NCBI RefSeq assembly: GCF_032911445.1
Contig: NZ_JAWJEJ010000001.1
Location: forward strand, 3,100,001 to 3,164,000
Reading direction: 5' to 3'
Source of the DNA: Sphingomonas sp. HF-S4
Lineage (GTDB): Bacteria; Pseudomonadota; Alphaproteobacteria; Sphingomonadales; Sphingomonadaceae
DNA: 64,000 nt
The notes beneath the pieces are model-generated. The model searched no databases, was not told where the DNA came from, and saw only the letters and a list, made by a program, of their open reading frames with translations. The translations under genes were made by a program, and so were the position numbers. Below, one piece after another: positions 63,891 to 64,000 of the stretch (positions are counted from its first letter, which is position 1; each line of letters starts with the position of its first letter).

Positions 63891-64000
63891 ATGTGCAATG
63901 ACTACCGGCTGGAGGTCGATATCGCCTCGATCATGGAGGACTTCGACGACCTCGAGATCAAGATTGACCTCCCCGAGGGCACACCTAACGTCGCGGCGCG
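63891..64000 (+). CDS. SOS-response-associated peptidase (SRAP/YedK), 5' end
   Basis: The first 36 residues are visible. MCNDYRLEVDIASIM places Cys at position 2, the residue that crosslinks to abasic sites in SRAP proteins after Met removal, and the following PEGTPNVAAR fits the family. GGAGGA lies 6 bp before the ATG. The right edge cuts the gene, so the rest is not seen. The LexA box upstream fits its SOS role. Confidence 0.8.
   Translation, partial: MCNDYRLEVDIASIMEDFDDLEIKIDLPEGTPNVAA

Overview
The window is a 64 kb, GC-rich chromosomal segment of an alphaproteobacterium, most likely Sphingomonas or a close relative (Sphingomonadaceae). The evidence is the housekeeping gene order (tilS-ftsH, proA-nadD-rsfS-rlmH-envC-ctpA, tsaB-rimI-mucR-fur, miaB-phoH-ybeY-corC-lnt-metK-trmB), a MucR/Ros regulator, LexA boxes of the alphaproteobacterial GAAC-N7-GAAC type, and a TonB-receptor sugar locus. 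No rRNA, tRNA or CRISPR array was seen. No gene-free stretch exceeds about 300 bases; the longest are 29648-29921 and 39500-39780.

Layout. 1-12.9 kb: the 3' end of tilS, ftsH, a secreted small protein, a DUF3667 membrane protein, proA, a ParDE toxin-antitoxin pair, nadD-rsfS-rlmH, a degenerate EnvC-like activator, ctpA, a DsbB-like protein, coq7 and a GT87 transferase. 12.9-19.3 kb: a radical-SAM 'DNA modification/repair' gene whose start abuts a LexA box, then hemerythrin, Lrp and VOC genes, then a compact operon of a beta-helix protein, a diheme cytochrome c and a DUF4130-UdgX fusion. 19.4-21.8 kb: aldo/keto reductase, isonitrile-hydratase-like protein and muramidase. 21.9-32.4 kb: a maltodextrin-type utilisation locus (TonB receptor, tryptophan-halogenase-like flavoprotein, alpha-amylase, alpha-glucosidase) divergent from LacI and an MFS sugar transporter. 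32.5-50.8 kb: housekeeping genes with two degenerate EAL proteins around a PAP2 phosphatase.

50.9-64 kb is an accessory island entered through a tyrosine recombinase directly downstream of trmB. It carries CueR, a P-type copper ATPase with two YHS domains, CopCD, a CnrYXH-like ECF sigma trio, the multicopper oxidase CopA, CopB, DUF305 and DUF411 proteins and a Cys-rich periplasmic peptide. Two nearly identical CueR-type promoters tie the ATPase and the CopAB genes into one regulon. At the right edge a degenerate and a canonical SRAP gene diverge from a second LexA box; the island's far end is not visible.

Dispersed paired inverted repeats (REP/BIME-like) sit in many intergenic regions. In two of them the arms differ by compensatory changes, which argues that each arm folds as its own hairpin. 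They also supply coding ends: the plsC start and stop and the C-terminus of the PAP2 protein.
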